A stretch of DNA of 64,000 bases from an uncultured Bacteroides sp. (GTDB lineage Bacteria > Bacteroidota > Bacteroidia > Bacteroidales > Bacteroidaceae). The notes below the pieces were generated by a model, which made no database searches, was not told where the DNA came from, and was given only the letters and a program-made list of their open reading frames with translations. The stretch is from assembly GCA_949294185.1 (NCBI GenBank), contig CASFGA010000002.1, positions 186,001 through 250,000 of the forward strand, given 5' to 3'. A program made the translations under genes and the position numbers. Of this stretch, positions 43,331-57,250 are shown piece by piece (within the stretch, counting starts at the first letter, position 1; each line of letters opens with the position of its first letter).

Positions 43331-44836
43331 TCAGTTTTCTTCCGGTTCGCCTTTGGCCAGTGTAGGCGGATTGGATGTTCCGTCGGTCTGTTCGAAGTGA
43401 TACTCACATTTCTTCCGGTTATCGCGGTTGTAGGCCGTAATGTACTTGTTCAGCTCGGCGGTGGTTCTCTCCCAGTCAAGCTTTCCGTCTGCGGTAAGAC
43501 TTACCTCAGTGAGCGTTGACGGCATGTAGGTATAGTAAACATTGGTAAGCGAAGGATCTTCGACCCCGCCTATCAGCACCCGTCCCGAGGCATAGATTGC
43601 AGATTGATAGACATAGTAATTCTGATGCCCGATGAACGGATGGGCCTTTACAGGAGCTTGTGCCGTGCCGGCAAAGTAACATCCTACGATATATTCATCG
43701 GAATCGCCAAAACCCACGAGGCCGCCCGCATAGCCCGTACGGCTTTCCGACTCGGTGCCCGTAACCTCGGCAAGGGAATAACAGCCGGCCAGACAGCCGT
43801 TACTAAACCTGCCCACCAGACCTCCGGCATATCTGGGCGAACTGACGCGGCATGTCTCGGTTGTATGGCAGCCAGTGATTCCCCGCCCGTCAAGATAACC
43901 GATGATGCCGCCCCCTTCTGACAGGCCGATAACCTCAGCCCCCGACGAACAGTCGCGCAATTCAGTGCTTCCACCATAGAGGTAACCCACGATTCCCCCG
44001 GCCATGGCTCCCGTCACATGGCAATCCTCAGTGGAGTGACAGTCTATTACAGTTTGCGACAGCGACTGCATGTAGTTTTGCCCCACAATTCCGCCCACCT
44101 GGCTGAATCTACCTCCGGCAGTGAAAGTGCCTTCGGCGGTGCAGCCCTTTATCGTACTGCCATCGTGAGCATAGCCAACAATGCCTCCTATCATAGTAAG
44201 ATCGGTGCGACTATAGCCCGTGGCATCCACTTCCCCGCCGTCAATGGTTCCCCGGAAAGTGCAGTTCTCTATCCGTCCGCCGTTACACTCGCCGGCTATC
44301 CCTCCGGCATAGTATCTTGCATCATCACCCGTATAACGCATGCTGCCTTCTACCGTGAGGTTGATTACTTCCGCCCCGCCCCTCATCGTGCGGAAAAAGC
44401 CATGGCAGCTATGGTCATTCTCGATGCGCATCCCGCTGATAGTGTGTCCCGCACCGTCAAACGTAATGTCACCCCAGAGATCTACCTCTCCCCAGTTCCA
44501 GTCTTCCGCAAAACCATCCGGCATGTCATTTCCCAGCTCAATATCTGCGGCCAGCACAGCACCGGCTTCCGGAGCTCCGTTCGTCCAGATACCCCGCGCC
44601 CACACGTATAGTCCTCGCTCGGTGTAGATGGTATAAACACCGGCAGCTTCATCATAAGTCAAGTCATCGTCGGTATAGTTGGAATAATAGTCAGAACCGG
44701 TCGAACCGCCCTCGCCGTTGTTCTCAGTGTCATCGCCTGCCGGATCTTCTTCGGTACAGGCAGTTGTCAGTGTCAGGCACAGTGCAGCCGCCAGCAAGCC
44801 TGTGCCAAATGTTCGGATTAAATCTTTGTACTTCAT
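43331..44836 (-). CDS. GLUG-repeat cell-surface lipoprotein
   Basis: 501 residues. Lipobox LTTAC (Cys27) with an acidic stretch behind (TEEDPAGDDTENNGEGG), typical of surface export in Bacteroides. Residues 140-410 hold about seven GLUG-type repeats (GGIVGYAHDGSTIKGCTAEG, GGIVGYLYGGSTELRDCSSG and others), a pattern of beta-solenoid proteins often found in adhesins. Each repeat has a Cys at the same position (GC or DC or NC). The C-terminus is a short Asn-rich domain (AELNKYITAYNRDNRKK). No neighbouring gene explains it: it stands alone between rny and mrp, with long non-coding flanks. Role as adhesin or glycan binder is a family-based guess. Confidence 0.85.
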   Translation of the reverse strand: MKYKDLIRTFGTGLLAAALCLTLTTACTEEDPAGDDTENNGEGGSTGSDYYSNYTDDDLTYDEAAGVYTIYTERGLYVWARGIWTNGAPEAGAVLAADIELGNDMPDGFAEDWNWGEVDLWGDITFDGAGHTISGMRIENDHSCHGFFRTMRGGAEVINLTVEGSMRYTGDDARYYAGGIAGECNGGRIENCTFRGTIDGGEVDATGYSRTDLTMIGGIVGYAHDGSTIKGCTAEGTFTAGGRFSQVGGIVGQNYMQSLSQTVIDCHSTEDCHVTGAMAGGIVGYLYGGSTELRDCSSGAEVIGLSEGGGIIGYLDGRGITGCHTTETCRVSSPRYAGGLVGRFSNGCLAGCYSLAEVTGTESESRTGYAGGLVGFGDSDEYIVGCYFAGTAQAPVKAHPFIGHQNYYVYQSAIYASGRVLIGGVEDPSLTNVYYTYMPSTLTEVSLTADGKLDWERTTAELNKYITAYNRDNRKKCEYHFEQTDGTSNPPTLAKGEPEEN

Positions 44837-45344
44837 GATTGTTATTTTATTGGTTCGCAGTTACAATTACAGAGCCTGCCTTTGACAGTTCGCTTAAGGC
44901 AAAAGAACAGCTTCTCCGCACCTGTAGGCATTGCAGGCGGAGCTTGTGTCATATTACAAACAAGAGGCGGATGGAAAATCCGCGTCCCTCGACGGATGGT
45001 AGTCTCTTTTTTCATCTTGCCCAATAATCTTACAGCCCGTGCGGATGGCGACAGGCTACACAAATTATTCTGCAAGACGGGACGCAGATATGAAAAACTC
45101 GTTTTTGTCATGTATCGGGAAGAAGAGCCGTCCCATTACTTTCAGCACGATAACCTCTGTTCACGGCGTGCCGAATTGCCAAGGTAATGTAATCTTCCCA
45201 TTGAGCCGTGTATCCGGCTTCAATTTGCACCGTAAAATTACAATAAAATCCGTAACTAACAATTCTTTTTTGATTAAATGTCCTCAAATCTCCTAAACCA
45301 ACAAGATTCAATCCATCAAACAGCATGGGTATGACGGCATGCAA
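44837..45344. other. Long intergenic stretch upstream of the GLUG gene
   Basis: Open frames of 62-101 codons on both strands overlap one another and resemble no family I know. A small hairpin GCGGAT/ATCCGC lies at 44967-44983. No consensus TAnnTTTG promoter; a TAATTTG at 45061-45067 on the minus strand is the closest. Possible non-coding RNA or dispersed repeat, not shown. Confidence 0.4.
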
Positions 45345-45401
45345 AGAAGAAAAAACAAAGTCGCACATTCACAAAGTGTCAATTCTCTGCAAATGTGCGA
45401 C
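45345..45401 (-). terminator. Terminator of trmB-mrp
   Basis: GTCGCACATT (45360-45369) pairs with AATGTGCGAC (45392-45401); the minus strand then runs into TTTGTTTTTTC. 77 bases after the mrp stop. Confidence 0.75.
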
Positions 45402-45477
45402 ATGGTTTTACCTCTATGCGATACGGCAAAAGCCGGTTTTCATCCTGACCCGGCCGCCGTTTGATACGGATACAAAA

Positions 45478-46578
45478 TTATTTGTGAGTATGCACGATTT
45501 CCGTCGGAGCCAGTTCGGCATTGCGTTTCTCCGTCTGCGCCACCACATTGCGCGCCAGTTCCATGAAAGCCTGCCCTGTTACTGAGTTTTCATCCAGAGC
45601 CGCCGGCGTTCCCTTATCGCCGTTTTCACAGATGCTCTGCACAATGGGAATCTGCCCCAACAAGGGAACATGCAGTTCTTCGGCCAAACGCTTCGTTCCT
45701 TCCTTGCCAAACAGATAATATCTGTTTTCAGGAAGCTCGGCCGGAGTAAACCATGCCATATTTTCCACCAGACCAAGAATCGGCACATTCACCTTGTCGT
45801 TGGTATACATGTTGATGCCCTTGCGCGCATCAGCCAATGCAACTTCCTGCGGAGTGCTGACAATCACCGCTCCGGTAATGGCAAGTGTCTGGAGCAAGGT
45901 GAGATGGATGTCGCTTGTTCCCGGAGGCGTATCCAGAATGAAGTAATCCAAGTCGCCCCAGTCGGCATCTCCCACCAGCTGTTTCAGGGCATTGCTTGCC
46001 ATTCCTCCGCGCCAAAGCGTGGCCTGGTCGGGGTCAACAAAAAAACCGATGGAGAGCAGCTTGATTCCGTATTTCTCAATCGGGATAATCAAATCGCGTC
46101 CGCCGATTGTTTCGGCATACGGACGGGCGTCTTCCACCTGAAACATTTTGGGAACTGAAGGCCCGAAGATGTCCGCATCCAGCAAACCGACCTTATATCC
46201 CAGTTTCGACAAGGCTACGGCAAGATTGGCAGCAACGGTAGACTTGCCCACCCCGCCTTTTCCCGAAGACACGGCTATCACATTCTTCACCTGCGGAAGC
46301 ATCTTTCCCGGCTCGGGACGGGCGGCCTGCCGGCTTTCCGTGGCGATTGTCACCTGCACATCTTTCGAAACATACGTGTGTATCGCCGTTTCGGCCGACT
46401 TGACGACCGATTTCATGAACGGATCGGTCGGCTTGTCGAATATTAGCGAGAAACTTACCTTCATTCCGTCAATGCGAAGATTGTCGGCAACCATCTCCGC
46501 CTCAACGATATTCTTTCCGTTTCCCGGATAGCGCACGGTTGCCAGTGCGTCAAGAATCAATTTTGGATAAAGAGTCAT
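45478..46578 (-). CDS. Mrp/ApbC-family P-loop ATPase lacking the Fe-S cysteines
   Basis: 366 residues. An N-terminal MIP18-like domain (1-85) precedes the ATPase with the deviant Walker A SSGKGGVGKSTVAANLAV (about 103-120), LLDADIFGPSVPKMF and LDTPPGTSDIHL. Mrp proteins load Fe-S clusters, which in most members are bridged by a CxxC motif after the ENMxxF segment. Here that place reads ENMAWFTPAELPENRYYLFG without Cys, and the whole protein has a single Cys (SICENGD). Follows trmB by 15 bases in one operon. Confidence 0.9.
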   Translation of the reverse strand: MTLYPKLILDALATVRYPGNGKNIVEAEMVADNLRIDGMKVSFSLIFDKPTDPFMKSVVKSAETAIHTYVSKDVQVTIATESRQAARPEPGKMLPQVKNVIAVSSGKGGVGKSTVAANLAVALSKLGYKVGLLDADIFGPSVPKMFQVEDARPYAETIGGRDLIIPIEKYGIKLLSIGFFVDPDQATLWRGGMASNALKQLVGDADWGDLDYFILDTPPGTSDIHLTLLQTLAITGAVIVSTPQEVALADARKGINMYTNDKVNVPILGLVENMAWFTPAELPENRYYLFGKEGTKRLAEELHVPLLGQIPIVQSICENGDKGTPAALDENSVTGQAFMELARNVVAQTEKRNAELAPTEIVHTHK

Positions 46579-46593
46579 ATCAGATTGAGTTTG

Positions 46594-47349
46594 TTATTTA
46601 CTTGTTTTCAGACCGCTCCGCTTGCTGCGGTTATAGCTGCGGTAGTCGTCCAGCTCTATCTCCACCTCCGGCTCATGCAGCTCGCCCTCCTGCGGCAGGC
46701 GGAACTTGATGTACTTGATGCTCAGTCCGCGGTCAAGCCACTGCTGCTCATAATAGGTACGGATACTGAGATCTTCGTCTATCCCCGAATGATAGAGGTC
46801 GTCCGTCTGATACTCCACCGGCAGACGGTTGGCTTCAACCATGCACCGGGTATAGGTAAACATGAAGTTGCTGTCCGTCTTCAGATGGATTGTCCCGTCG
46901 GGAACCAGAAACTTGCGGTAACGCTCCATAAAGTAGGTCGAGGTCAGCCGCTTGGTGGCCTTCTTCATCTGCGGGTCGGAAAAGGTCAGCCAGATCTCGC
47001 TCACCTCACCCGGAGCAAAGAAGCGGTCGATAATCTCGATGTTGGTACGCAGGAAAGCGACATTCTTCAGCCCCTCTTTCAAGGCATCGGTAGCACCGGT
47101 CCACATCCTCGCCCCCTTGATGTCCACCCCGATAAAGTTCTTGTCGGCATAGCGGCGCGCCAGCCCCACCGTATACTCCCCTCTTCCGCATCCAAGTTCC
47201 AGCACTATCGGATTATCATTCCGAAAAAAATCACGTTTCCAGTTTCCTTTCATTGCAAACGGAACCTCATCCGCCACCGAATACGGGTATTCAAACACAT
47301 GCGGATAAGAGGCCATATCCGCAAACTTCGCCAATTTTCCTTTTCCCAT
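46594..47349 (-). CDS. trmB: tRNA (guanine-N7-)-methyltransferase
   Basis: 251 residues; methylates G46 of tRNA with SAM. The SAM site is [20 protein letters not shown] (about 48-67) and ENFxGxD-like [10 protein letters not shown] (about 70-79). The catalytic region is seen in [20 protein letters not shown]. Its start lies 19 bases after a TAAATTTG promoter; mrp follows directly. Confidence 0.93.
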   Translation of the reverse strand: MGKGKLAKFADMASYPHVFEYPYSVADEVPFAMKGNWKRDFFRNDNPIVLELGCGRGEYTVGLARRYADKNFIGVDIKGARMWTGATDALKEGLKNVAFLRTNIEIIDRFFAPGEVSEIWLTFSDPQMKKATKRLTSTYFMERYRKFLVPDGTIHLKTDSNFMFTYTRCMVEANRLPVEYQTDDLYHSGIDEDLSIRTYYEQQWLDRGLSIKYIKFRLPQEGELHEPEVEIELDDYRSYNRSKRSGLKTSK

Positions 47350-47368
47350 CGTACTATTTGTTTGCTGG

Positions 47369-47400
47369 CAAATTTATAGCTTTTCAGCGGAATGAACAAA
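47369..47400 (-). promoter_or_regulatory. Promoter of trmB-mrp
   Basis: Minus strand TTTG (47400-47397), 20 bases, TAAATTTG (47376-47369), then 19 bases to the start. Confidence 0.65.
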
Positions 47401-47465
47401 CGAAAAGATGCTTTTGCCAACCAAACGGCAAATGCCATGCATGTCCGCATACCCTGCGGCCCAAG

Positions 47466-47510
47466 CAAAAAAGAAAAAGGCCGCATCACCGCTTCCGACA
47501 ATGCGACCTT
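47466..47510 (-). terminator. Terminator of oadG-oadA-oadB
   Basis: AAGGCCGCAT (47477-47486) pairs with ATGCGACCTT (47501-47510), one mismatch; the minus strand then reads TTTCTTTTTTG. 30 bases after the oadB stop. Confidence 0.75.
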
Positions 47511-47539
47511 CCTCTTTATATCAGCAAAGCAATCTCTAC

Positions 47540-48775
47540 TCAGCCCAGGAAAGATATCAATACACCGGCAGCGACAGCCGAACCGATGACACCCGAAATG
47601 TTGCTTGCCATGCAATACTGCAAGACATGGTTCTTCGGGTCATACTTCAGGGCAATCTCATTGGCGACACGGCTTGCCATGGGAACGGCACTCAGTCCCG
47701 TAGCACCGATCAGCGGGTTGATCTTCTTCTTTGTAAAGAGGTTCACGACCTTCACAAACAGGATACCGCCCGAGATTGACAGGGCAAACGCCAGGAAACC
47801 ACCGATGACAATACCGATTGTCGTCCAGTTAAGGAAAGCGTCGGTCGTCATCGTAGCGCCTACGGATATGCCCAAGAATATCGTTGCCGCATTCATGATG
47901 CTGTTTGATGCGGCATCAAACAGACGGGAAGTATTGCTTCCGATTTCCTTCACCAGATTACCGAACATCAGCATACCGATCAAAGGAACGGCTGTAGGCA
48001 CAAACAAGGCTACAATAGTCGTACATACGATGGGGAAGACAATCTTCAGCACGCGCAGATTCTTGATTTCCGTCTTCGAAGGATACTTCTTTTCCTGTTC
48101 CTTCATATTGATGGAAAGCTCCTTCTTCGTACACCAGATACGGACTACCAACGGCACAATGACCGGAACCAGAGCCATATAGGAATAAGCGGCAATGGCA
48201 ATCGGGCCCAGCAAGTGGGGAGCCAGCTTGATGGTGGTGAAAATAGCCGTCGGGCCATCAGCCCCTCCGATAATTCCCAAAGAAGCCGCTTCCTTAGGAG
48301 TGAATCCCATCAGAATAGAGATAATCAATACGGCAAAGATACCCAGCTGGGCAGCCGCTCCGAATATGGAAAGACGCAGATTGCGCAGCATCGGACCGAA
48401 ATCGGTCAACGCACCCACACCCATAAAGATAATGGGAGGCAAAAATCCCGTCTTGATCAGCATATAGTAAATGAAGTTCATCAGGCCCAACTCATGAGCG
48501 ATCTCATGCAAAGGCATCTCCCAAATGTTCTTCATCACACCGTTTACCATGACCATGCCGTTTTCATCCGCCTGGACCACGCCCATCTCGCCACCCGGGA
48601 AATTGGCCAGCAAGACTCCGAAAGCAATCGGAACCAGCAGCAGAGGCTCATACTGCTTCTTTATCCCCAGATAAAGCAGGATGAAGGCAATGGCATACAT
48701 GATAAGGAACCGCGGGTCAGCTATGATATTGCTGAATGCGGTCATGTCATATAGTCTTTCAAATATATCTTCCAT
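47540..48775 (-). CDS. oadB: Sodium-translocating decarboxylase, beta subunit
   Basis: 411 residues, about ten membrane helices; the membrane subunit that couples decarboxylation of carboxybiotin to sodium export. Family marks: LGIKKQYEPLLLVPIAFGVL (about 37-56), GALTDFGPML with the functional Asp (about 121-130), GIIGGADGPTAIF (about 168-180) and the C-terminal NHVLQYCMASNISGVIGSA. It starts one base from the end of oadA. The substrate (oxaloacetate, methylmalonyl-CoA or other) is set by oadA. Confidence 0.92.
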   Translation of the reverse strand: MEDIFERLYDMTAFSNIIADPRFLIMYAIAFILLYLGIKKQYEPLLLVPIAFGVLLANFPGGEMGVVQADENGMVMVNGVMKNIWEMPLHEIAHELGLMNFIYYMLIKTGFLPPIIFMGVGALTDFGPMLRNLRLSIFGAAAQLGIFAVLIISILMGFTPKEAASLGIIGGADGPTAIFTTIKLAPHLLGPIAIAAYSYMALVPVIVPLVVRIWCTKKELSINMKEQEKKYPSKTEIKNLRVLKIVFPIVCTTIVALFVPTAVPLIGMLMFGNLVKEIGSNTSRLFDAASNSIMNAATIFLGISVGATMTTDAFLNWTTIGIVIGGFLAFALSISGGILFVKVVNLFTKKKINPLIGATGLSAVPMASRVANEIALKYDPKNHVLQYCMASNISGVIGSAVAAGVLISFLG

Positions 48776-50631
48776 TATAATATCTTCATTAATACATCAT
48801 CTTCTGATACGGCATCGCCCTGATTGAAACAAATGGCGGTAACTGTCCCGCTGAATTCTGCACTGACGGCATTGTATGTCTTCATGGCTTCAATATAGCA
48901 GATTACATCGCCCTTATTTACCTTGTCACCGACCTTTACCGGCGTTTCCTGTGCATTCTTGGTCAGGAAGAACTTTCCTTCAAGCGGAGAAAGCACTTCT
49001 TTTCCCTCTCCAGCATGAACCGCGCCGCTTTCTGATGCGGGAGCCGAGTTCTGGCCGGCCGACAAAGTGGCGGGATTCACATCGCCGAAAGCTACCGTAA
49101 CCCGGTAAGCCTGACCGTTTACATCGACCGTCAGCACTTTTGTCGGCTCGTTTGCCATGTGTTCCTCTTCTTTTGCGGCACGACGCTTCTGGACATCCTC
49201 CAGGAAATCGGCTTTCGCCTTTCCGCTCTTATAGGCCTCATACTGTGCCGGATGCATAGCATACTCAAAGAGTTCTTCATCATCCTCTCCGGTCTCCCAT
49301 TTCTTTTCCCACATCATCTGGCGGTATTTCTCCAGCTGGTCAGGATAATTGTCCTGCGGATTCCCTGTAAAGAACTTGCGTCCTTCGCGTTCCGCCTTTT
49401 CCACAATCTCCGGAGCCAGTTTTCCCGGGAGCTGTCCGGCCTTGCCCAATATCATGTCCCAGATGTCATCGGCAATCATGCCCCAGCGCTCCTTGCCTTT
49501 TTCCATCTGGATAACGTTCATCAGCGCCAGATTCTTTACATACTGGCTGAACGGAGTAACCAGACACGGATATCCAACGCGCGGCCAAACGTATGCCACT
49601 TCATCAAACAATTTGATCAAGAGCTCATCCTGCGTCATAAACGGAAGGTTGCGCTTTGCCTTGTATTTATTGATAGACTCCAGGTTGCTGTCAAGGTCGG
49701 CCATCAGGCTGCCCATCATACCTCCGGGCAATCCCGGACCGATCAGCAGGGAATTCATCAGGCGGTTGCGCGGACTGATATACAGGCCCAAGAAATCGTC
49801 CATAAACTCCTGAATAAGCGAGCGTACCTTCATATAGGCCTGCATGTTTATCTCCGGCACTTTGAATCCCGCATCCTTCAACATCGCCTGCACACTGATT
49901 ACATCGGCGTGGCCGGTGCCCCAAGAAAGCGGATCCATGCCTACATCCACATAGTCGCATCCTGCCTTGCAGACTTCCAGAATAGAAGCCATGTTGAATC
50001 CCGGCCCGGCATGTGAGTGGTATTGAATGGTTATGTCCTTAATCTTCTTGATGCCCGCAACTATTTTGCCGAGGAATACCGGACGGCCGATGCCTGCCAT
50101 ATCCTTGATGCAGATTTCATCACATCCGGCATCAATGAGCTTCTTCGCCATATCCAGGTAATAATCTACGGTATGAATCGGTGAATAGGTGATGCAGAGG
50201 CAGCACTGCGAAATCATTCCCGCATCGTGAGCGTAACCGATAGAAGGGAGAATGTTGCGCACATCGTTCAATCCGCAGAAAGTGCGGGCTATATCCGTGC
50301 CCTGCGCCTTTTTCACTTTATAGAACAACTTACGGACATCGGCCGGAACAGGGCTCATGCGCAGCCCGTTCAAGGCGCGGTCCAGCATGTGTGTCTGTAT
50401 CCCCGCTTCGTGAAACGGCTTTGTCCACTGGCGGACTGCCTTGTTCGGATTTTCCCCAAACAGCAGATTCACTTGTTCAAACCCTCCCCCGTTTGTCTCA
50501 ACACGGGCGAAACACCCCATTTCAATAATCGCCGGGGCTACTTTAACCAACTGGTCTACACGCGGAACATACTTTCCGGCACTTTGCCACATATCGCGGA
50601 ACACCAGACTAAACTTTACTTCTCTTTCCAT
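48775..50631 (-). CDS. oadA: Biotin-dependent carboxyltransferase, decarboxylase alpha subunit
   Basis: 618 residues from the ATG at 50631 (MEREVKFS); an earlier in-frame ATG lies inside oadG. Residues 1-460 are a carboxyltransferase TIM barrel and its helical extension. The metal-site Asp is in FRDMWQS, the carbamylated Lys in EICIKDMAGIG and the His pair in YHSHAG; the catalytic Thr is in SWGTGHAD. Several of these motifs differ from the usual RDxHQS, HxHDTxG and TSQP. An Ala/Pro/Glu linker precedes the biotinyl domain with the biotin Lys in IEAMKTYN near the C-terminus. Operon oadG-oadA-oadB. Exact substrate uncertain. Confidence 0.88.
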   Translation of the reverse strand: MEREVKFSLVFRDMWQSAGKYVPRVDQLVKVAPAIIEMGCFARVETNGGGFEQVNLLFGENPNKAVRQWTKPFHEAGIQTHMLDRALNGLRMSPVPADVRKLFYKVKKAQGTDIARTFCGLNDVRNILPSIGYAHDAGMISQCCLCITYSPIHTVDYYLDMAKKLIDAGCDEICIKDMAGIGRPVFLGKIVAGIKKIKDITIQYHSHAGPGFNMASILEVCKAGCDYVDVGMDPLSWGTGHADVISVQAMLKDAGFKVPEINMQAYMKVRSLIQEFMDDFLGLYISPRNRLMNSLLIGPGLPGGMMGSLMADLDSNLESINKYKAKRNLPFMTQDELLIKLFDEVAYVWPRVGYPCLVTPFSQYVKNLALMNVIQMEKGKERWGMIADDIWDMILGKAGQLPGKLAPEIVEKAEREGRKFFTGNPQDNYPDQLEKYRQMMWEKKWETGEDDEELFEYAMHPAQYEAYKSGKAKADFLEDVQKRRAAKEEEHMANEPTKVLTVDVNGQAYRVTVAFGDVNPATLSAGQNSAPASESGAVHAGEGKEVLSPLEGKFFLTKNAQETPVKVGDKVNKGDVICYIEAMKTYNAVSAEFSGTVTAICFNQGDAVSEDDVLMKIL

Positions 50632-50659
50632 TACTGATACATGTGTTTTTCTTGTTAAC

Positions 50660-50914
50660 TTAACGCAACTTCTCAACTTTCACCACCTGACCTTTGCCTG
50701 CCGTCAGAATATTTACGGCCGCCTTGATCGCATCCATTGCCCCTGCATCCGTAGACGAACTCCGGCCGACCGGCTTTTTCGGAGCTTCTTCGGGAGCCAC
50801 CTTGTTGACCAAAGCAATCAGACCCTGGCTCAGCCAAATGATAATGAGAAGAATTACGAAAACGGTAGCCATTCCAACCACCATCAATAATAATCCTAAT
50901 CCTATGTTTTCCAT
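50660..50914 (-). CDS. oadG: Sodium-translocating decarboxylase, gamma subunit
   Basis: 84 residues from the ATG at 50914; a GTG two codons upstream is possible. One membrane helix (GLLLMVVGMATVFVILLIII, about 7-26), a short Pro/Glu-rich linker (VAPEEAPKKPVGR) and a C-terminal tail, as in OadG, which holds the complex together and binds zinc in some members. First gene of the operon; 28 bases before oadA. Confidence 0.82.
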   Translation of the reverse strand: MENIGLGLLLMVVGMATVFVILLIIIWLSQGLIALVNKVAPEEAPKKPVGRSSSTDAGAMDAIKAAVNILTAGKGQVVKVEKLR

Positions 50915-50960
50915 ATTCACATTATTTTATGTGTGTAAAGAACACTCTTTTAGAGCTGCC

Positions 50961-50968
50961 CAAAAATA
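50961..50968 (-). promoter_or_regulatory. Bacteroides-type -7 element of oadG-oadA-oadB
   Basis: Minus strand TATTTTTG, 46 bases before the oadG start; no clear -33 box. Confidence 0.5.
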
Positions 50969-51032
50969 CGGAATTTACCTGAACGAAACTTCTAAAACTC
51001 GTTAAATCTCTTCATGTTTCTACTTTGAAATG

Positions 51033-51078
51033 AAAAAAGGATGCCTCCCCGCGCTCAATGGGAAAAGCATCCTTTTTT
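51033..51078. terminator. Bidirectional terminator behind the nitroreductase gene
   Basis: AAAAAAGGATGC (51033-51044) pairs with GCATCCTTTTTT (51067-51078), T runs on both strands. Confidence 0.8.
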
Positions 51079-51097
51079 CATTTCCTCCATCCGGAAA

Positions 51098-51601
51098 CTA
51101 CAAAAGAACATCGTTCAAATCCTTACGCTTCTTCTCGGGCACCGTCTGGTCGGCAGGATAACCTACCGGTATCAGCGCAATCGGTTCAAGTTCGTCGGGC
51201 AAATCCATTATTTCACGGCAGCGGACGGTATCGAAATTGCATACCCAACATGTGCCCAATCCCTGCTCGGCAGCGGCAAGGCACAGATGCTCTACGGCGA
51301 TTGACACATCCACATCCGTATGGTCTTTGCCGTCGGACTTGCGATGCCATGCCTCTGCATGATTTCCACAGGCAACGATGATGCACGGCGCACTTTGAAT
51401 CCATTCGCGCGCATAGACACTCTTCAGCGCAGCAAGCCTGGTGGGTTCGGTCACCACGGCAAACCGCCAGGGCTGACAGTTCACCGCCGAAGGAGAAAGG
51501 CGCACACACTCCAGAATATAATCCAGCTTTTCCTGTTCCACCGCCCGCTGCTCGTAACCGCGCACCGAATGACGGGCCTTAACCAATTCAAGAAAATTCA
51601 T
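51098..51601 (-). CDS. Nitroreductase-family FMN protein
   Basis: 167 residues. The N-terminus FLELVKARHSVRGYEQRAVE (residues 3-22) is the FMN-binding Arg-Ser-x-Arg region. VRLSPSAVNCQPWRF (about 33-47) and AEQGLGTCWVCNFD follow, and IALIPVGYPADQT near the C-terminus is the family end motif. At 167 residues it is the small form. It reduces nitro or quinone compounds with NAD(P)H; the substrate is unknown. Single gene between the glycan locus and the oad operon. Confidence 0.88.
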   Translation of the reverse strand: MNFLELVKARHSVRGYEQRAVEQEKLDYILECVRLSPSAVNCQPWRFAVVTEPTRLAALKSVYAREWIQSAPCIIVACGNHAEAWHRKSDGKDHTDVDVSIAVEHLCLAAAEQGLGTCWVCNFDTVRCREIMDLPDELEPIALIPVGYPADQTVPEKKRKDLNDVLL

Positions 51602-51627
51602 ATCATACAGCTTTTAAGTTCAACAGA

Positions 51628-51635
51628 CAAAGTTA
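51628..51635 (-). promoter_or_regulatory. Bacteroides-type -7 element of the nitroreductase gene
   Basis: Minus strand TAACTTTG, 26 bases before the start. It abuts the T run of the large terminator at 51636-51703. Confidence 0.55.
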
Positions 51636-51703
51636 CAAAAAAAATTCCATGCCAGTAAAAACGAATTTCCACAATATCGGAAACCGATTTTTACGGCATG
51701 GAA
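51636..51703 (-). terminator. Long terminator hairpin at the end of the glycan locus
   Basis: TTCCATGCCAGTAAAAACG (51645-51663) pairs with CGATTTTTACGGCATGGAA (51685-51703) with small mismatches; the minus strand then has eight T. It lies 66 bases after the beta-galactosidase stop. Confidence 0.8.
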
Positions 51704-51769
51704 CATTAGTTATCAACAATCAACAGCAAGTCTTGTCACGGTCAGAAAAAAGAATGTATACATGCTTTC

Positions 51770-57116
<5,347 letters not shown>

Positions 57117-57175
57117 AAGTGTGAATAAAATTTTCAGACCTTCGTTCCCGAAGTGTCGGCACACGAAGAGTATCC

Positions 57176-57206
57176 GGCGGGCTTCATTCCAACGATGAAA
57201 CCCGCC
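57176..57206 (-). promoter_or_regulatory. Intergenic hairpin between susD and the glycosidase genes
   Basis: GGCGGGCTTCAT (57176-57187) pairs with ATGAAACCCGCC (57195-57206) with one mismatch and a 7-base loop. No T run on the minus strand, so more likely an mRNA-stabilising or attenuating element than a terminator. Confidence 0.5.
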
Positions 57207-57250
57207 CGTTACTCTATATCCGGAAACTTGTTCTGATTAAACGTTCAAGA

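Noticed and set aside
44859..44873. A further copy of the ATTACAGA operator motif
   Set aside because: Only a single half-site without a partner at 21 bases and without the leading ACCC.
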